NCBI RefSeq assembly: GCF_050908995.1
Contig: NC_135124.1
Coordinates: forward strand, 2,232,001 to 2,296,000
DNA length: 64,000 bases
Direction: 5' to 3'
Source: Andrena cerasifolii
Lineage: Eukaryota > Arthropoda > Insecta > Hymenoptera > Andrenidae
Shown here: positions 24,194-35,653 of the stretch, piece after piece
Numbering within the stretch: position 1 is the first letter of the stretch
Layout: every line of letters begins with the position of its first letter
Notes under the pieces: model-generated
What the model saw: only the letters and a program-made list of their open reading frames with translations
Database searches by the model: none
Told to the model about the DNA's origin: nothing
Translations under genes and position numbers: made by a program

Positions 24194-26145
24194 GGGTGCC
24201 CGCGGGAAGACTGAACAGCTGGATATGTCCTAACGTATTGGAGAAAAAAAAATTATATGGAATTGCCTGGTTTGAGGGGACAAATTTATTAGCCGAGACG
24301 ATATTTTTTTCGATTATTATTTTAAAAGATACGATGGTCAAGTTCGGTTTTTTAAATGGAACTATTTTTTTCGAGTTCTCTTGGTAGTGCGTTCCAAGAC
24401 AAATTCAATAACCTATAATGTATACACCTTATTTCCACTGGTTTTCGAGGTATTGCGCTTGCAAATTTACTGATTTTCACTGGAAGAAACCCGCTGGAAT
24501 AGCTAGCACCAAGGGTGGTCCTGTTCGGGCCACGGGTGGCACGCGTTGGGCATTGCCTGCTGAAAGAGATACCTACCTGCCATAGGTCTACACCAGAAAT
24601 GGCAGGCCCAAAGGCTGGACAATTCTTTTCCATCGCCAACGCTATAGTCGAATTAACGAAAGAAGGCACCTGGGCGGTCCGTAGGCCGGCGCGCGTGGCT
24701 CGGGAGAGACCCAATGCCTGCTCCGTACTTCGTGCGACGTTGCCACGTTGTGTAGCAGATCGGACGTCTCTTTCTATCTTCAAGCGCAACTGTGTCTCTC
24801 TCACTCGCTCGATAAAACAGATTCCTTCATCTACAAGTCACTCCACGCCAAATCGATCACATTTTTAGACTTTGATCAGAATGCAATATGTATTTTGTGA
24901 ATCACGTGAAATTATGGAAAGGTTTGAGTCATTGTTTAACAGGTTTTGAACTTGGTTACAAAATATAGAGTTAATGGAATTCTTCATCGGTTAATAACAG
25001 CTCATGCTGACGTTAATTTTCAAAATTTCATTCTCGAAAGCAGAATATTTCATACGTGAAATTTGCAAAATAAAACTTTGGTTATAATTTTAGAAATTAC
25101 AAAATTAATTTTTCAATATAAAAAAGAGTATTAGAATAGCCCGCACTTTCTAGATTAAAATGAAAAAAAGAATGAATTCAATACGATAAAGAGTTTCCGA
25201 GATAAAAATTCAGAAGTACAGCTCGGTTTCATGAAAATAGGCAAAAATTGAACAAATTCAAAAACAGCAAAGTGATGACTGAAATCCCTTCCTACATAAT
25301 ATTTCAGTTTGAACAAAATCCCTGACATCGAGTGCAAAAAGTGATCGATTTGCCGTGGAATGACGCTAAATAGAATAAGAATCCTATGAGCCTGTATTCC
25401 TCGACTTGTCCGCCATTCATTCTACATGGCGCGTGCCGCAATAGCCAATAAGATTCGATACTCTGTCAAATCTCTATGGGAAGGACGTTGGGTTCGTCCT
25501 CTGGAAGAGGATACCAATATGCTCCCGACAAGGACAACGATTACTCTAGGCCCACAGCTAAGTAGTCGAAAATCATTGGCCAAGGCGTAGGGAGCCGCGT
25601 AGGGGAAGCACCAATCGCGAGCCTGGAGTAGCGGCAACGTCGCAAATTCTGGCCCCGGTCCCAAGGTGCCTTCTTTCGTTAATTCGACTATATCATTCGT
25701 GACGGAAAAGAATTGTCCAGCCTTTCGGCCTGCCATTCCTGTTGTAGACCTTTGGCAGGTAGGCATCTGTTTTAACAGGCAATGCCCAACGCGTGCCACC
25801 CGTAGCCCAAACAGGTCCACCCCCGGTGCTTGCTATTCCAGCGGGTTTTCTTCCAGTGAAAATCAGTAAATTTGCAAGCGCAATATCTCGGAACCCTGTG
25901 GAAATAAGGTGTATACATCATAGGTTATTGAATTTGCCTTGGAACGCACTATCAAGTGAACTCGAAACAAAATAGTTCCATTTAAAATACCGAACTTGAC
26001 CATCGTATCTTTTAAAATAATAATCGAAAAAAGATCGTCTTGGTTAGTAAATTTGCCTCCTCAACCCAGGCAGTTCCATGTAATTTTGTTTTTCTCCAAT
26101 ACGTTAGATATCCAGTTGTTCAGTCTTCCCGCGGACACCCTCTAT
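24194..26145. mobile_element. Large foldback element with about 480-bp inverted arms
   Basis: 24194-24680 is repeated inverted at about 25665-26145. Outer ends share CCGCGGGAAGACTGAAC. Inner parts share GCAATGCCC, GGCACGCGTTGG and AATTCGACTATA on opposite strands. Arms are roughly 85-90% identical. A frame running inward through each arm gives similar peptides (RVARVGHCLLK, GQFF, VELTKEGT), but the opposite strand is also open. The unique core 24680-25665 has no domain. It lies in the intron between exons A and B. Confidence 0.7.
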
Positions 26146-26267
26146 GTAGTCGTCTTACTTATTTCGAGACGTTTCTGTCTAGTCACGTTCAAGGAATGCA
26201 ACTTCACCCCTTACCGCAACCGAGTTTTGCGACCAGAATGATACAAAGTCGAAGGGTAGTTGCTTAA

Positions 26268-28768
26268 AGGTCTGCGCACACATGTCAGGTCCGTGTCCGT
26301 ACGGTGTCCGTTCCGTGTCCGTGCTGTGTCCCTAATTTCACTGACAACTGTGTAGGAGGCCTGCTCTGGCCCGGTCAGTCCCAATTCAGCCGTTTCTGCA
26401 AGCTTGACTATCATTTAGAAGTTCATGAAATAATACATGAAAAGTTCCCTTTTCACGTCTAATGCTTTTGGTGGGGTAAACCCAACGCTTCCTCTTCGCT
26501 CGTTTTTTACTACATCTTTTGTGTAAAATCAAAATAGATAACGCTTCTATCTCCACCAAAATGTGTGGGGCACGAGCAGGTATTTTTTATCGAAGAACAA
26601 ATGATCGACGCGTATCGCGATACGTGTTTCGCTCCGCGCTGTGTGAAAGTGTCCGCTCGTTTCCATGTTTCATCTGTCAACTTCAGACAAAAAGTATCGT
26701 GCGGCCGCCGTTTGCGGGGTAGACAAAATCAGTATCGCGATACGAGAATCGTCGTGTGAACGGTTCCTATGGAAGCTATAATGATTAGACTGCGGGAGTT
26801 TATGCAAATATACATTTTTATAGAAAAGGACCAAACAAGCGAAACTTTGATAGAAATAGGTTTCATCATTAGAGGGTTTTCAAAATTTTATTATTTTTTT
26901 TTAAAAAATGTTATGTTTATTTATTTCTAAAATATTTCGAACTTACATAGCTCGAGCATAGTAGCGGCCATGATATAATATATTCCATTTTCTTACAATC
27001 GGGAGATCGTAATTATCGTAATAAATATCATACTTGCAAAAACTTCCGCAGTCTAATAATGATCAATGGAAAATCGGTATACATCATACACGTATCGCCG
27101 TGTGAAAGAGCTCTAAGTTTGCACGTCCTGTTGAAACGCACATCCAGCTCCATTTCCCTAACACCCAGCATTCATGCGTCCCGGCGTTAGGAGAGCTGCC
27201 AGCGACCGCTGGACAGCAGTGATGCCCGAGCTTCGAGAATTTTGGGATGGTCTCTTTCAAATTAACGTCACAAAGAGCTATACAGAATTTTCCGGCCCGG
27301 GTTGAAAAATTTGGGGCCTTTTTCGTATAACTTTTGAACTATAAAAGATATTGGAATGCAATTTGAGAAAAAAATATTCCCTCTTAATGATGGATAATTT
27401 AACATCTTTTACATTACTTAATTTTTTCTATCAATTTTTTAACCATAATAGTTGTAAAAAGCTTTTGCAAACTGTTTATTTGATACTGTATTTAATGCTG
27501 TTTTTAAAATTCGCGGTGTTGATAAACAATAGGCTAGTTGTTTCTGTATCATTACTTTCAGGAATTGAGAAATTAAATTGTTATTCAACTATGTGTTAGT
27601 TTTGCAGACCTCAGAATCTATTGTTCTGGTTTTCTTTTTTATGATTTTATCCTTAATGCAGTGCATACTTAGATCAGACGTAAGGGGTAGCTAATGGGAC
27701 ATGTCTTTGATTGTAGCGGTGTTTAATTTTTTTTCTAGAATTTTTGTGTCTGAATGTTTTAGCTATTCAACGCCACGCCTATACCGGCTCGCGTTAATGT
27801 CATTTTTTGGAATGATGCGCCATTATTGTAGCTTTTACACGCAGGTGGCGAAAAATCCCTCCGTACAAGTCGACATTATTTTCAAACCCCATTACAGTAA
27901 TCTGGGGTGCAAGTGGTAAACCGATCATAAAAGCGGAGCACGCGGCTGGATTACCTGGGCCGCGAAATTCCCAATAGCTCTTTTGCGTCGTTAATTTGTT
28001 AGAGACCATCCTAAAATTTTCGGAGCTCGGGCATCACTGCTGTCCATCGGTCGCTGGCAGCTCTCCGAACGCCGGGACGGTGCATGGTTGTAGTGGAATG
28101 CGTCCGTGAGGCGCTGTTGCCACGTTACAAGTTCGCGCGAGCGCGGGTTGCAGGATAAAGCGCTGACCCTGTATACCGCGCAAAATTCAAATACAAAACT
28201 CTTTTCATTACAATAATTAAAAATGATCAGAATTGTATCATGTTTGGTATCATTTTCATTGCGAAAACTCCAGCAATCCATTGGTGGTACTTGTATGGAG
28301 ATCTAATATTAATTATAGAAATTCCCATTTTCATTACTGACAATGAGTGGCCTAGTGCTGTCCTTGGCTTTATGACTCTAGGGTCTAGGACCCCCGAAGC
28401 CCGTTGTTCGAGAGCTTCGACCCGAGAACCCTTCACGGTCATAAAAAAGGTCGTCCCTTTCACCTTTCCGTGATTTCAGGACTCCGTCAGTCCAAATGCC
28501 CGAATATCGTTGGCAACCAAATTTTAGTTTCACCGAACGGATACAGGATCCACAGTGACATCTGCTGACATCCCTGATACGGACAAGTGTGCGCTGCTCC
28601 ATTGTAAAGCACGCAAATGATATTTTTTAACACTGATACTGACGGCCCGGAACTGACGTGTACGGAGAGACAGTCGAATTTCACGGAACTGACAAGTATG
28701 CGCTGCTCCATTCTAAAACAAGCAACCGATACCTTTTACGACCACGGAACTGATATGCGTGCAGACCT
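26268..28768. mobile_element. DNA transposon remnant, TIR AGGTCTGCGCACAC, TAA duplication
   Basis: An inverted terminal match of about 27 bp (AGGTCTGC..., ending TCCGTG) has direct TAA at 26265-26267 and 28769-28771. Repeats of TCCGTGTCCG at the left and CGGAACTGA at the right form subterminal arrays. A frame at 26565-26759 is unrecognised. A CAGGGTC-family foldback (27120-28171) is nested inside. The 3-bp TWA duplication suggests PIF/Harbinger (inference). Confidence 0.55.
27120..28171. mobile_element. CAGGGTC-family foldback element (copy 1, left end damaged)
   Basis: The right end reads GCTGACCCTG at 28162-28171 followed by TA. The 180-bp inner arm block (GAGAGCTGCCAGCGACCGCT, ACAGCAGTGATGCCCGAGCT) occurs at 27188-27250 and inverted at 28000-28075. 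The left outer end is degraded. The AT-rich core matches the copies at 31140-33360 and 45927-46845. Non-coding. Confidence 0.65.
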
Positions 28769-29684
28769 TAAAGCTTTCTCTCGCAGACTCTAACAATAAG
28801 TAAGACTTCATGCTCTAATTGTTTTCCTGCTGCAGAAATATTACGAGAAATTAAAAGGGAGGAGGAAGGATCCAACAGTCCAAGTTATGCTGCCAGTAGT
28901 TGGTAGCTCATAATTCAGCACCGTTCGCAAAGTTACTTTCTTCACGATTACATGCTTAGAAAAATTTGTAAATTTCGTTATACTTACATTTCTTTATTTC
29001 ACGCACAAATTGCTATAAAAATTCCTGTTCCACGAGAAAACAAATGACTGTCAAGAAACATCCACATTTTGAAACGCAGAGATTAAATCGCATTATTAAA
29101 TAGCCCTATGGTATTTAAAAGTTTGCATTGCAAAATGTATTTATTTTTTTCGTGTCAATTTTACATTATTCTATGTAACACATACAGTATCCATAATTAT
29201 TAGAGTATCATCATATTCCGGAATAGGTATAGGTGCCAGTATATCATGGTATACGTATTCTTCAATGATAGGAACAAAGAACACAGTGTCGGAATGCTCC
29301 TGTTCGGGGATTCGAGCACGGGCAGTATTACGCCACTCTCCTAATTACAAGCTCGTAATCGATACATTGAGGGTAGTGTGGGTAAATGATCAGTCGATCA
29401 GATTTGCCACGCTAACCCTCAATTGTACTCCACACTCCACTGTCCATAAGCATAGAGCGGCTACCCTACTTTCCCACAAATGTCACTATTCGATGCAGCA
29501 TTCGTCTATAATCTTTCTCCTGGCTATAATTTGCAGCAAATTGCTTTCTATATAGGTATACAAGAAACAGGCAAATTTAAAGTTAGAAGGATCATGAAAT
29601 TTGCTAGGAAATTTTTAAAGGAATATTAATTAATGAACTGGAAAAGTCTATTCCTCTTTGTACTTCAGATTCAATCGTAAGATA

Positions 29685-30189
29685 CAGAGGGGTGGCCAAA
29701 TTATTATACTCAAAACATTTTCGTCAAAATCTGTGAAAGTTGTGACTGTAATTAAAGTAACAATGCACGAATGTTGTTGTTTTTTTTTCATTTGTGGATT
29801 AGCTACAACATCTGGCAACATTGTGAGTAATTTTTCAACATATAAATCTTATTTGTTTTCAAAAGAGCGGGGATAAAATTATTACAATTAAGACAAAAAT
29901 AATAGAGAATATCATCGGAGTATGGCAGAATATTCCAAAACTGCAGGAAGTAGCCACAGAATGCATTGAAAGCATGCCACGCCGAATCCAAGCAGTCATA
30001 AAAGCTAAAGGCGGAGTCACCAAATATTGAGTAGTTATTATATAAATAGTTGAGTAGTCTTAAATATGTATGCTAGTGTTAAAAAATAATATTATAACAT
30101 TAAAAACGAGACATCTATTTTATTGCATCGCTTAAACTTACAAAATCTCAAAGCTTTTTGTTTGAGTATAATAATTTGGCCACCCACTA
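29685..30189 (+). mobile_element. Deleted Tc1-like element
   Basis: Inverted ends GGTGGCCAAATTATTATACT lie at 29691 and in complement at 30184, next to CAG-type starts and TA flanks (29683-29684, 30190-30191). Between them only the end of a transposase remains. This is an internal-deletion derivative of about 505 bp of a Tc1-clade transposon, which is normally 1.3-1.6 kb. Confidence 0.8.
29911..30030 (+). pseudogene. C-terminal remnant of Tc1-like transposase
   Basis: The last 39 codons before the TGA read VWQNIPKLQEVATECIES, then MPRRIQAVIKAKGGVTKY. These are the standard C-terminal motifs of Tc1-family transposases (W..IP, SMPRRIQAVIKAKGG.T.Y). The DDE catalytic part is gone, so the protein cannot be active. 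Confidence 0.8.
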
Positions 30190-30599
30190 TAACGTAAACA
30201 AAGTACACAGGGTTCAGTGGACATTTTCCAGTAAAGTCTCTAAAATCAGATGGAAATGACAGAAGATTATCAATGAGAAAATAACGACGGGGCATGACCA
30301 TTACAATTACTGAATCCTATGTCTATCAGATTGTCCGGAAATGAGTTTAATAGAAAAATTAGAGCTGAATTTAAAGTGTAAAAAAGAATTATAAGAAATT
30401 TTATAAACATAGGATCAAAATACTGGCTAAAAAATTCCGCAGTTCTGTTGAGTAAACCTAATGGGTAGGTATCAATATAATTTATCAAAACGGATGAAAT
30501 CGAGATGAAGTTACTGTGATGACAAGTAATTCAAATTGTCTATGCTTCCAAAATTTGGTAATATCTGGGTGATATCTATTATTTAGGGCTGTTTCCGCG

Positions 30600-30945
30600 T
30601 TTTAGTTTCTAAAAATTAATAACATTAAGAAGTCTCCTTTCCATACCGATATACTATAATTCCCTCCCACCTGATATTCGAGGTTTAAATTCATTCCTGA
30701 TTTTAAATGTAAAGCTTGGCGATATATATGGTTACATTATGCGTCACAATAACTTTCTAGTTTCTTAATGTTAGTTAGTTTTTAGTCATTTAGTTAGTTA
30801 TTTAGTTATGGTTAGGCTTCTAACAGTATTGTACTGCAGCCTCGACATTTACTTCGCTTGTCTTTATGTATTATTTTCTTTTCTGGATGTGTCAAGTAAT
30901 AAAGACGAATAATAATAAAAATAATAATAATTATATAAAATTCGA
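30600..30945 (+). mobile_element. 3' end of a jockey/I-like LINE with TAA-rich tail
   Basis: A frame around 30637-30723 contains YNSLPPDIRGLNSF, resembling the WNSLP..IR motif that closes reverse transcriptase ORFs of jockey/I-type LINEs. It is followed by a short 3' region with TTAGTTAGTT repeats and then a tail of AATAATAATAA type (30898-30935). The upstream part and a target duplication were not identified. Class is inference. Confidence 0.4.
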
Positions 30946-31139
30946 GAATAAACCGATAATTTCAGTTATAGGTAGTTGTTAAAATAACTAGCGACCCTGA
31001 AGTCATACAGGATATCGTAGAGAGCTGCAATAGGGTACCAGAGCATCAGACGATAATAACGGATTGACTTATCAACAGCATCTCGAAACAGTATTCGTCT
31101 TTTGTTTGCCAGCGATATCGATGATACCGGAAAGCTATA

Positions 31140-31606
31140 CAGGGTCAGCGTTTTATCCTGCAACCCGCGCTCGCGCGAACTTGTAACGTGGCAACAGCGC
31201 CTCACGGACGCATTCCACTACAACCATGCACCGTCCCGGTGTTCAGAGAGCTGCCAGCGACCGCTGGACAGCAGTGATGCCCGAGCTTCGAAAATTTTGG
31301 GACAATCTCTTTCAAATTAACGTTGCAAAGAGCTATTTGAAATTTCCCGGCCCGGGTTGAAGAATTTGGGGCCTTTTTCGTATAACTTTTGAACTATAAA
31401 AGATATCGAAATGCAATTTGCGTCGAAAAATGAGGAAAAATTATTCCCTCCTAATGATGGATAATATAAAATATTTTTAGCGGTCGCTAGCACGTCTCCG
31501 AACGCCGGGACGGTGCATGGTTGTAGTGGAATGCGTCCGTGAAGCGGTGTTGCCATATTACCTGTTCGCGCGAGCGCGGGTTGCAACATTAATTGATGAC
31601 CCTGTA
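31140..31606. mobile_element. CAGGGTC-family foldback, short copy (copy 2a)
   Basis: It starts CAGGGTCAGCG at 31140 after TA (31138-31139) and ends GATGACCCTG at about 31606 followed by TA. The inner arm block with GCGCGAACTTG and CGGACGCATTCCACTACAAC is present at both ends inverted. The AT-rich core is largely lost compared with copies at 27120 and 45927. Confidence 0.65.
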
Positions 31607-31748
31607 CACTGGCAATGAGTGAAAATGAATTTCTGACAGGTCCGCACTACAAAGAAGCGGGTAAAGAAGTGAAGCTAAATAAAATGGTTTAGAATAGTCA
31701 CTGTCATATATATAAACAGCAAAAATGGAGCGGTATGAAAAAAAAAAA

Positions 31749-31869
31749 TACCAACAACACGCGGTATTCCCAAGCGGTCACCCATCCAAGTACTAACCGC
31801 GCCCAATGTCGCTTAACTTCAGTGATCGGACGAGAACTGGTGTTTTACAGACATAGAATGGTCGTTGGT
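31749..31869 (-). rRNA. 5S ribosomal RNA gene or close copy
   Basis: Read on the minus strand the 121 nt begin CCAACGACCA and contain GTTCTCGTCCGATCAC, GAAGTTAAGC, GGGCGCGGTTAGTACTTGGA and TGGGTGACCGCTTGGGAA, ending GTGTTGTTGG. This is the animal 5S rRNA backbone in order, full length. Box A and box C of the internal promoter appear intact, and a run of about 11 T follows the 3' end as a polymerase III terminator. Differences from the canonical sequence cluster at 31835-31860 (arm I/III). It may be a dispersed functional gene or a fresh pseudogene; it stands alone, not in a tandem cluster. Confidence 0.85.
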
Positions 31870-31921
31870 AAAAATACAGTTTTATTTATCGAAGAAATTG
31901 GTACCGACGAGGTCATCATTT

Positions 31922-32022
31922 CGACGCGCGTTACGAAGAGTAGCACGTTTCATTTTTTTCTTACGGACAACTACATGTAGAAAAAATAAAACGTGCTACT
32001 TTTCGTAACGCGCGTCGATTTA
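31922..32022. repeat. Perfect-arm palindrome next to 5S
   Basis: CGACGCGCGTTACGAAGAGT near 31922 is mirrored by its near-exact complement ending at 32022, with AGCACGTTT..TTTTTT also paired. The arms are about 38 bp with a loop of about 20 nt. It sits exactly between the 5S copy and the truncated end of the next CAGGGTC element. Confidence 0.7.
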
Positions 32023-33360
32023 ATCTTGGAACCCGCGCTCACGCGATCAGGTAAAATGGCAACAGCGCCTCACGGACGCATTCCACTGCAACCATGCACC
32101 GGCCCGGCGTTCGGGCTCCAAACTTCGCACATTTGCGAGCGACCGCTGAATAGCAGTGATGCCCGAGCTTCGAAAATTTTGAGACAGTCTCTTTGAAATT
32201 AACGTTGCAAAGAGCTATTTGAAATTTCCCGGCCCGGGTTGAAGAATTTGGGGCCTTTTTCGTATAACTTTTGAACTATAAAAGATATTGGAATGCAATT
32301 TGCACCGAAAAATGAGAAAAAATTATTCCCTCTTAATGATGGATAATTTAACATATTTTACATTTACTTAACTTTTTTTCTATCAATTTTTTAACCATAA
32401 TTGTTGTAAAACGCTTTTGCAAACTGTTTATTTGACACTGTATTTAATACTGATTTTAAAATTCATGGTGTTGATAGACAACAGGATAGTGGTTTCAGTA
32501 TCATAACTTTCAGAAATTGAGAAATTAAATTTTTATTCAATTACGTGTTAGTTCTGCAGACCTCAGAATCTATTGTTCTGGTTTCATTTTTGTGATTTTA
32601 TCCTTAATGCAGTACATACTTAGATCAGACGTAAGGGGTTACTATAGTCTGATTTTCGAGAGTTGAGACCTGAGGCGGGTCCCTCGGACGGAGCGTGGTT
32701 TAAGGAGGAACCAATGGTGGCAACGCCGCACGCAATTCGTAGCGTACCATTGGTTCCTCCTTAAACCACGCTCCATCCGAGGGACCCGCCTCAGGTCTCA
32801 ACTCTCGAAAATCAGACTATAATGGGACGTGTGTTTGATTGTAGTGGTGTTTGATTTTTTTTCTACAATTTTTGTGTCTGAATGTTTTAGCTACTCAAGG
32901 CCACGCCTATACCGGCTTCCGTTAATGTCATTTTTTGGAACGATACGTCATTATTGTGCCTTTTACACGCAGATGGCGAAAAATCTCTCCGTACAAGGGT
33001 ATAGCGCCGCGGTCAACCCTGTCGTAGCTAAAAAATTTTAAATTGAGACGGGTACGAGATCAGTCGACATTATTTTCAAACCTCATTACAGTAATCTGGG
33101 GTGCGAGTGGTAAACCGATCAGAAAAGCGGAGCGTGCAGCTCGATTACCTGGGTCGGGAAATTTCGAATAGGTCTTTGCGACTATAATTAGAAAGAGACC
33201 ATCCTAAAATTTTCGAAGCTTGGGCATCACTGCTCTCCAGCCGTCGCTGGCAGCTCTCCGCTGGGCCGGTGCATGGTTGTAGTGGAACGCGTCCGTGAGG
33301 CGCTGTTGCCATTTTACAAGTCCGCGCGAGCGCGGGTTGCAGGATAAAACGCTGACCCTG
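32023..33360. mobile_element. CAGGGTC-family foldback (copy 2b, truncated left end)
   Basis: The right end GCTGACCCTG at 33351-33360 is followed by TA. The left end lacks the terminal bases and begins around GGAACCCGCGCTC. The core (32240-33190) is about 90% like 27300-27990, with the same order of AT-rich blocks. A palindromic MITE is inserted at 32645-32819. Non-coding. Confidence 0.65.
32645..32819. mobile_element. 175-bp palindromic MITE, TA duplication, empty site known
   Basis: Ends read TAGTCTGATTTTCGAGAG and its complement, and pairing continues for about 75 bp with a central loop near 32732. TA is at 32643-32644 and 32820-32821. The related element at 27691-27695 shows the uninterrupted site (GCTAATGGG), proving insertion into TA. 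Tc1/mariner-type mobilisation is inferred. Confidence 0.85.
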
Positions 33361-33901
33361 TACATAAGTACATTAAATACCTAATATTGCACAGTATGTA
33401 TCGATCAAAGGTTTGCTCCCAACTCGCGTACTGGGATTGAGTAGAGGAAGTTCATAGTTTTCTTTATGCGTTCAGAGAAGTAATCACTGTCAGTTTTTTA
33501 ATTTACAAGTTTGTACGACTCGACCTAGAACTGCCGAAGTAGACTAGGATAAAATGCTCCAGTTGAGATTTCATTCGGTGCGGTAAATTGAAGTCTGATT
33601 GAACCTGATGCAACGATGAATACAAATGATGTTGAAATTGAGCGCAGCAGAGAGAGAGAGAGAGATCAAAACCACGAGGTCGCCAATTTCAATAAATTTT
33701 CCGTTTCATAAATCTGAAGAGACAGCCGACAGAGCGTTTGTACCGTTGCATAATGTTTGTAAAGATCACAATGACACGTATAATAAATATACCTCTTCAA
33801 ATTACTTCTTGTTTTATGCAAAGCTTAAGCAAGCACATTATAATCTATTAAAAATAATATTTTACCATTTTGCAAACAACGTTCCACTTTCTCGTTGTGA
33901 T

Positions 33902-34815
33902 TAGAGCTCCTACTTTTTGACCCATCGGGTACCCGGCTACCCGGAACAACTTCAAGCCATTGAATGTGGTATTGTTCGATCATTTTTGGCTAACATCAAA
34001 CAATTAGGGCTGTTCGAGTACTCGAATATTCGAGTAGCTTGAAATTCGGACCGAGCCGAGACTCGGTTTCCGAGCCGAGCCGAGTACTCAAAAAAATGAG
34101 CGACTCGAAAGAATCGAGTAGTAGCTCGAAGAAAATAGGGAACTAAAATTTTCGCGAGCAGCTCGAAGAGAACCGAGAACTCGAATTTTTGCGAGCGGGC
34201 CGACAGAACCGAGCAGTCCGGGTATGTCGAATAGTTTGAAGCTTGAATGTTTCGAATATTTTAGAAACGAAACGAAAATATTCTCTAACTATTCAAATTA
34301 ATTTTTCGCGTCGTGGAAATGAAGGAGGGGGAACGGAATGGGCATTCCGTAAAAGTAGGAAGTTTAGGAGGTGACCGCCATTGGAGAACAGGATGAGCGG
34401 CATAGAGGAGCTGCTGTGGAGGATTAAGGAGGAAATGAATAAAGGGCTGGTGAAAGTCAGCAAGGAAGGGGAAGGAGATGGAGGAGAAAAAGGAGATCGA
34501 CGAGAGAGAGGAAAGGATGGGGGGAGAAGTGGGACGGGTTGGAGAGAAATATGGTTAAGGATCTTAACCACTATTCGGCATACCCGGACTGCTTCGTTCT
34601 TTCGGCCCGCTCGCAAAAATTCGAGTTCTCGGTCCTCTTCGAGCCGCTCGAAAAACTTCAGCTCGGTTCGGTTCTCCGAGCCGAGTCAGACTCGGCTCGC
34701 TTTTTCCGAGTACTCAAACAGCTCCACAAACAATACCATAGACAATAAAACATGCAATTGCTTGAAGTTGTTTCCGGTAGCCGGGTACCCGACGGGTCAA
34801 AAAGCAACAGCTCTA
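33902..34815. mobile_element. Outer hAT MITE, 8-bp duplication GTTGTGAT
   Basis: Perfect 8-bp target duplications GTTGTGAT lie at 33894-33901 and 34816-34823. TIR TAGAGCTSYTRCTTTTTGAC continues through GGGTACCCGGCTACC for about 55 bp. Without the second element inserted inside (34005-34726) the original MITE was about 190 bp. The TIR beginning and 8-bp duplication are hAT hallmarks. Confidence 0.88.
34005..34726. mobile_element. Inner hAT element, 8-bp duplication CAAACAAT
   Basis: Target duplications CAAACAAT at 33997-34004 and 34727-34734 are perfect. Ends read TAGGGCTGTTCGAGTACTCG and, on the other strand, TGGAGCTGTTTGAGTACTCG. Subterminal arrays of CGAGCCGAG and CTCGAA fill both flanks. 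The core 34290-34545 is different in composition and holds an acidic/basic coiled-coil-like frame (MSGIEELLWRIKEEMNKG) that may be a captured LINE ORF1 scrap; that origin is speculative. Confidence 0.85.
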
Positions 34816-34823
34816 GTTGTGAT

Positions 34824-35512
34824 ATTTTGTGCTCCTAAAGTGCAACAACTTGCATTTGTTTTCACTTATTTGAAACTCTTGGAAGTTTGACCATGAAGAA
34901 TGTTCTACTGCACGGAACAGAGGTAAATCGTATATCGGTGCAATGCCTGAAGAATATGTGTAGTCAGTACAGTAGGTAAAATATGTAGCGAGTGGCCTAA
35001 ACTTTTAGAACATTAAAAACTATTAAACCCATTTTTTTTCGTTATTACTAATCCAACATTTAAGGGGGAGTCACCCCTTCGAACTTAGCTTCAGGCGGGT
35101 ACAGTAGTGTCTCGAAAGATAGCCGGCGTTTCTGATTCGAAGTAAGGCGATCTGTATCCCCTCCACTTCTTCCCTTGTTGCCGCTACGAATGAGGCAGGC
35201 TGCGTATGAGCGAGATGGGCTTTCAGTCCCTCTCATTCTACGCGATAAGACAATAAAGACAAGCCAGAAGGACTCGAAATCTGTACTTGAACCGAAAAAT
35301 TTTTTAGACAAAAGGTTTCTCCCTGAGTATTTCTTGTGCGCTTTTGCTCTGCCTGTGATAAATACGAAATACATAGGTACGTGGAACGAGTGCCTTCGAA
35401 CTTCCTCGAAACAATCATGTTTTAAGAATAAAACGCGAATATATAGCGAGTATTTCGAATGTTTACGGCGCGGTGGACGAGGCGAGTTGCCATTAACCGT
35501 TTTTGTTTGCAG
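34824..35512. other. Intron sequence, no gene
   Basis: Intronic DNA upstream of exon B. 35055-35230 has a higher GC content with open frames on both strands but no recognised domain. Confidence 0.4.
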
Positions 35513-35653
35513 CGGCGAATGTGAACGAGTCGTGCTTCTTTAACGAACAATGCGAGGCGAAGGTGATCCAAACAGAGTGCCGAGACGGACGCTGCATTTG
35601 TATCTTCGAGAAGATCCCGGTAACGCAGTCGGACGGGCTGACAGTATGCGTCG
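35513..35653 (+). CDS. EB-module membrane protein, exon B (second EB module)
   Basis: The acceptor TTTTTGTTTGCAG and donor GTCG|GTAAGG bound 141 nt, phase 1 at both ends. Joining to exon A gives ..DKCGH-PANVNESC.., an uninterrupted frame. Cysteines are spaced C-x5-C-x8-C-x4-C-x1-C then C near the end (ESCFFNEQC, ECRDGRCIC, TVC), a second EB module. The frame continues past the donor by chance; the conserved spacing stops at the donor. The 11.4-kb intron before it is filled with transposons. Confidence 0.82.

Noticed and set aside
34293..34890. 107- and 169-codon frames as a gene
   Set aside because: They run across the inner hAT core and into its CGAGCC arrays and out into the outer MITE; at most a captured LINE scrap lies at 34381-34545.
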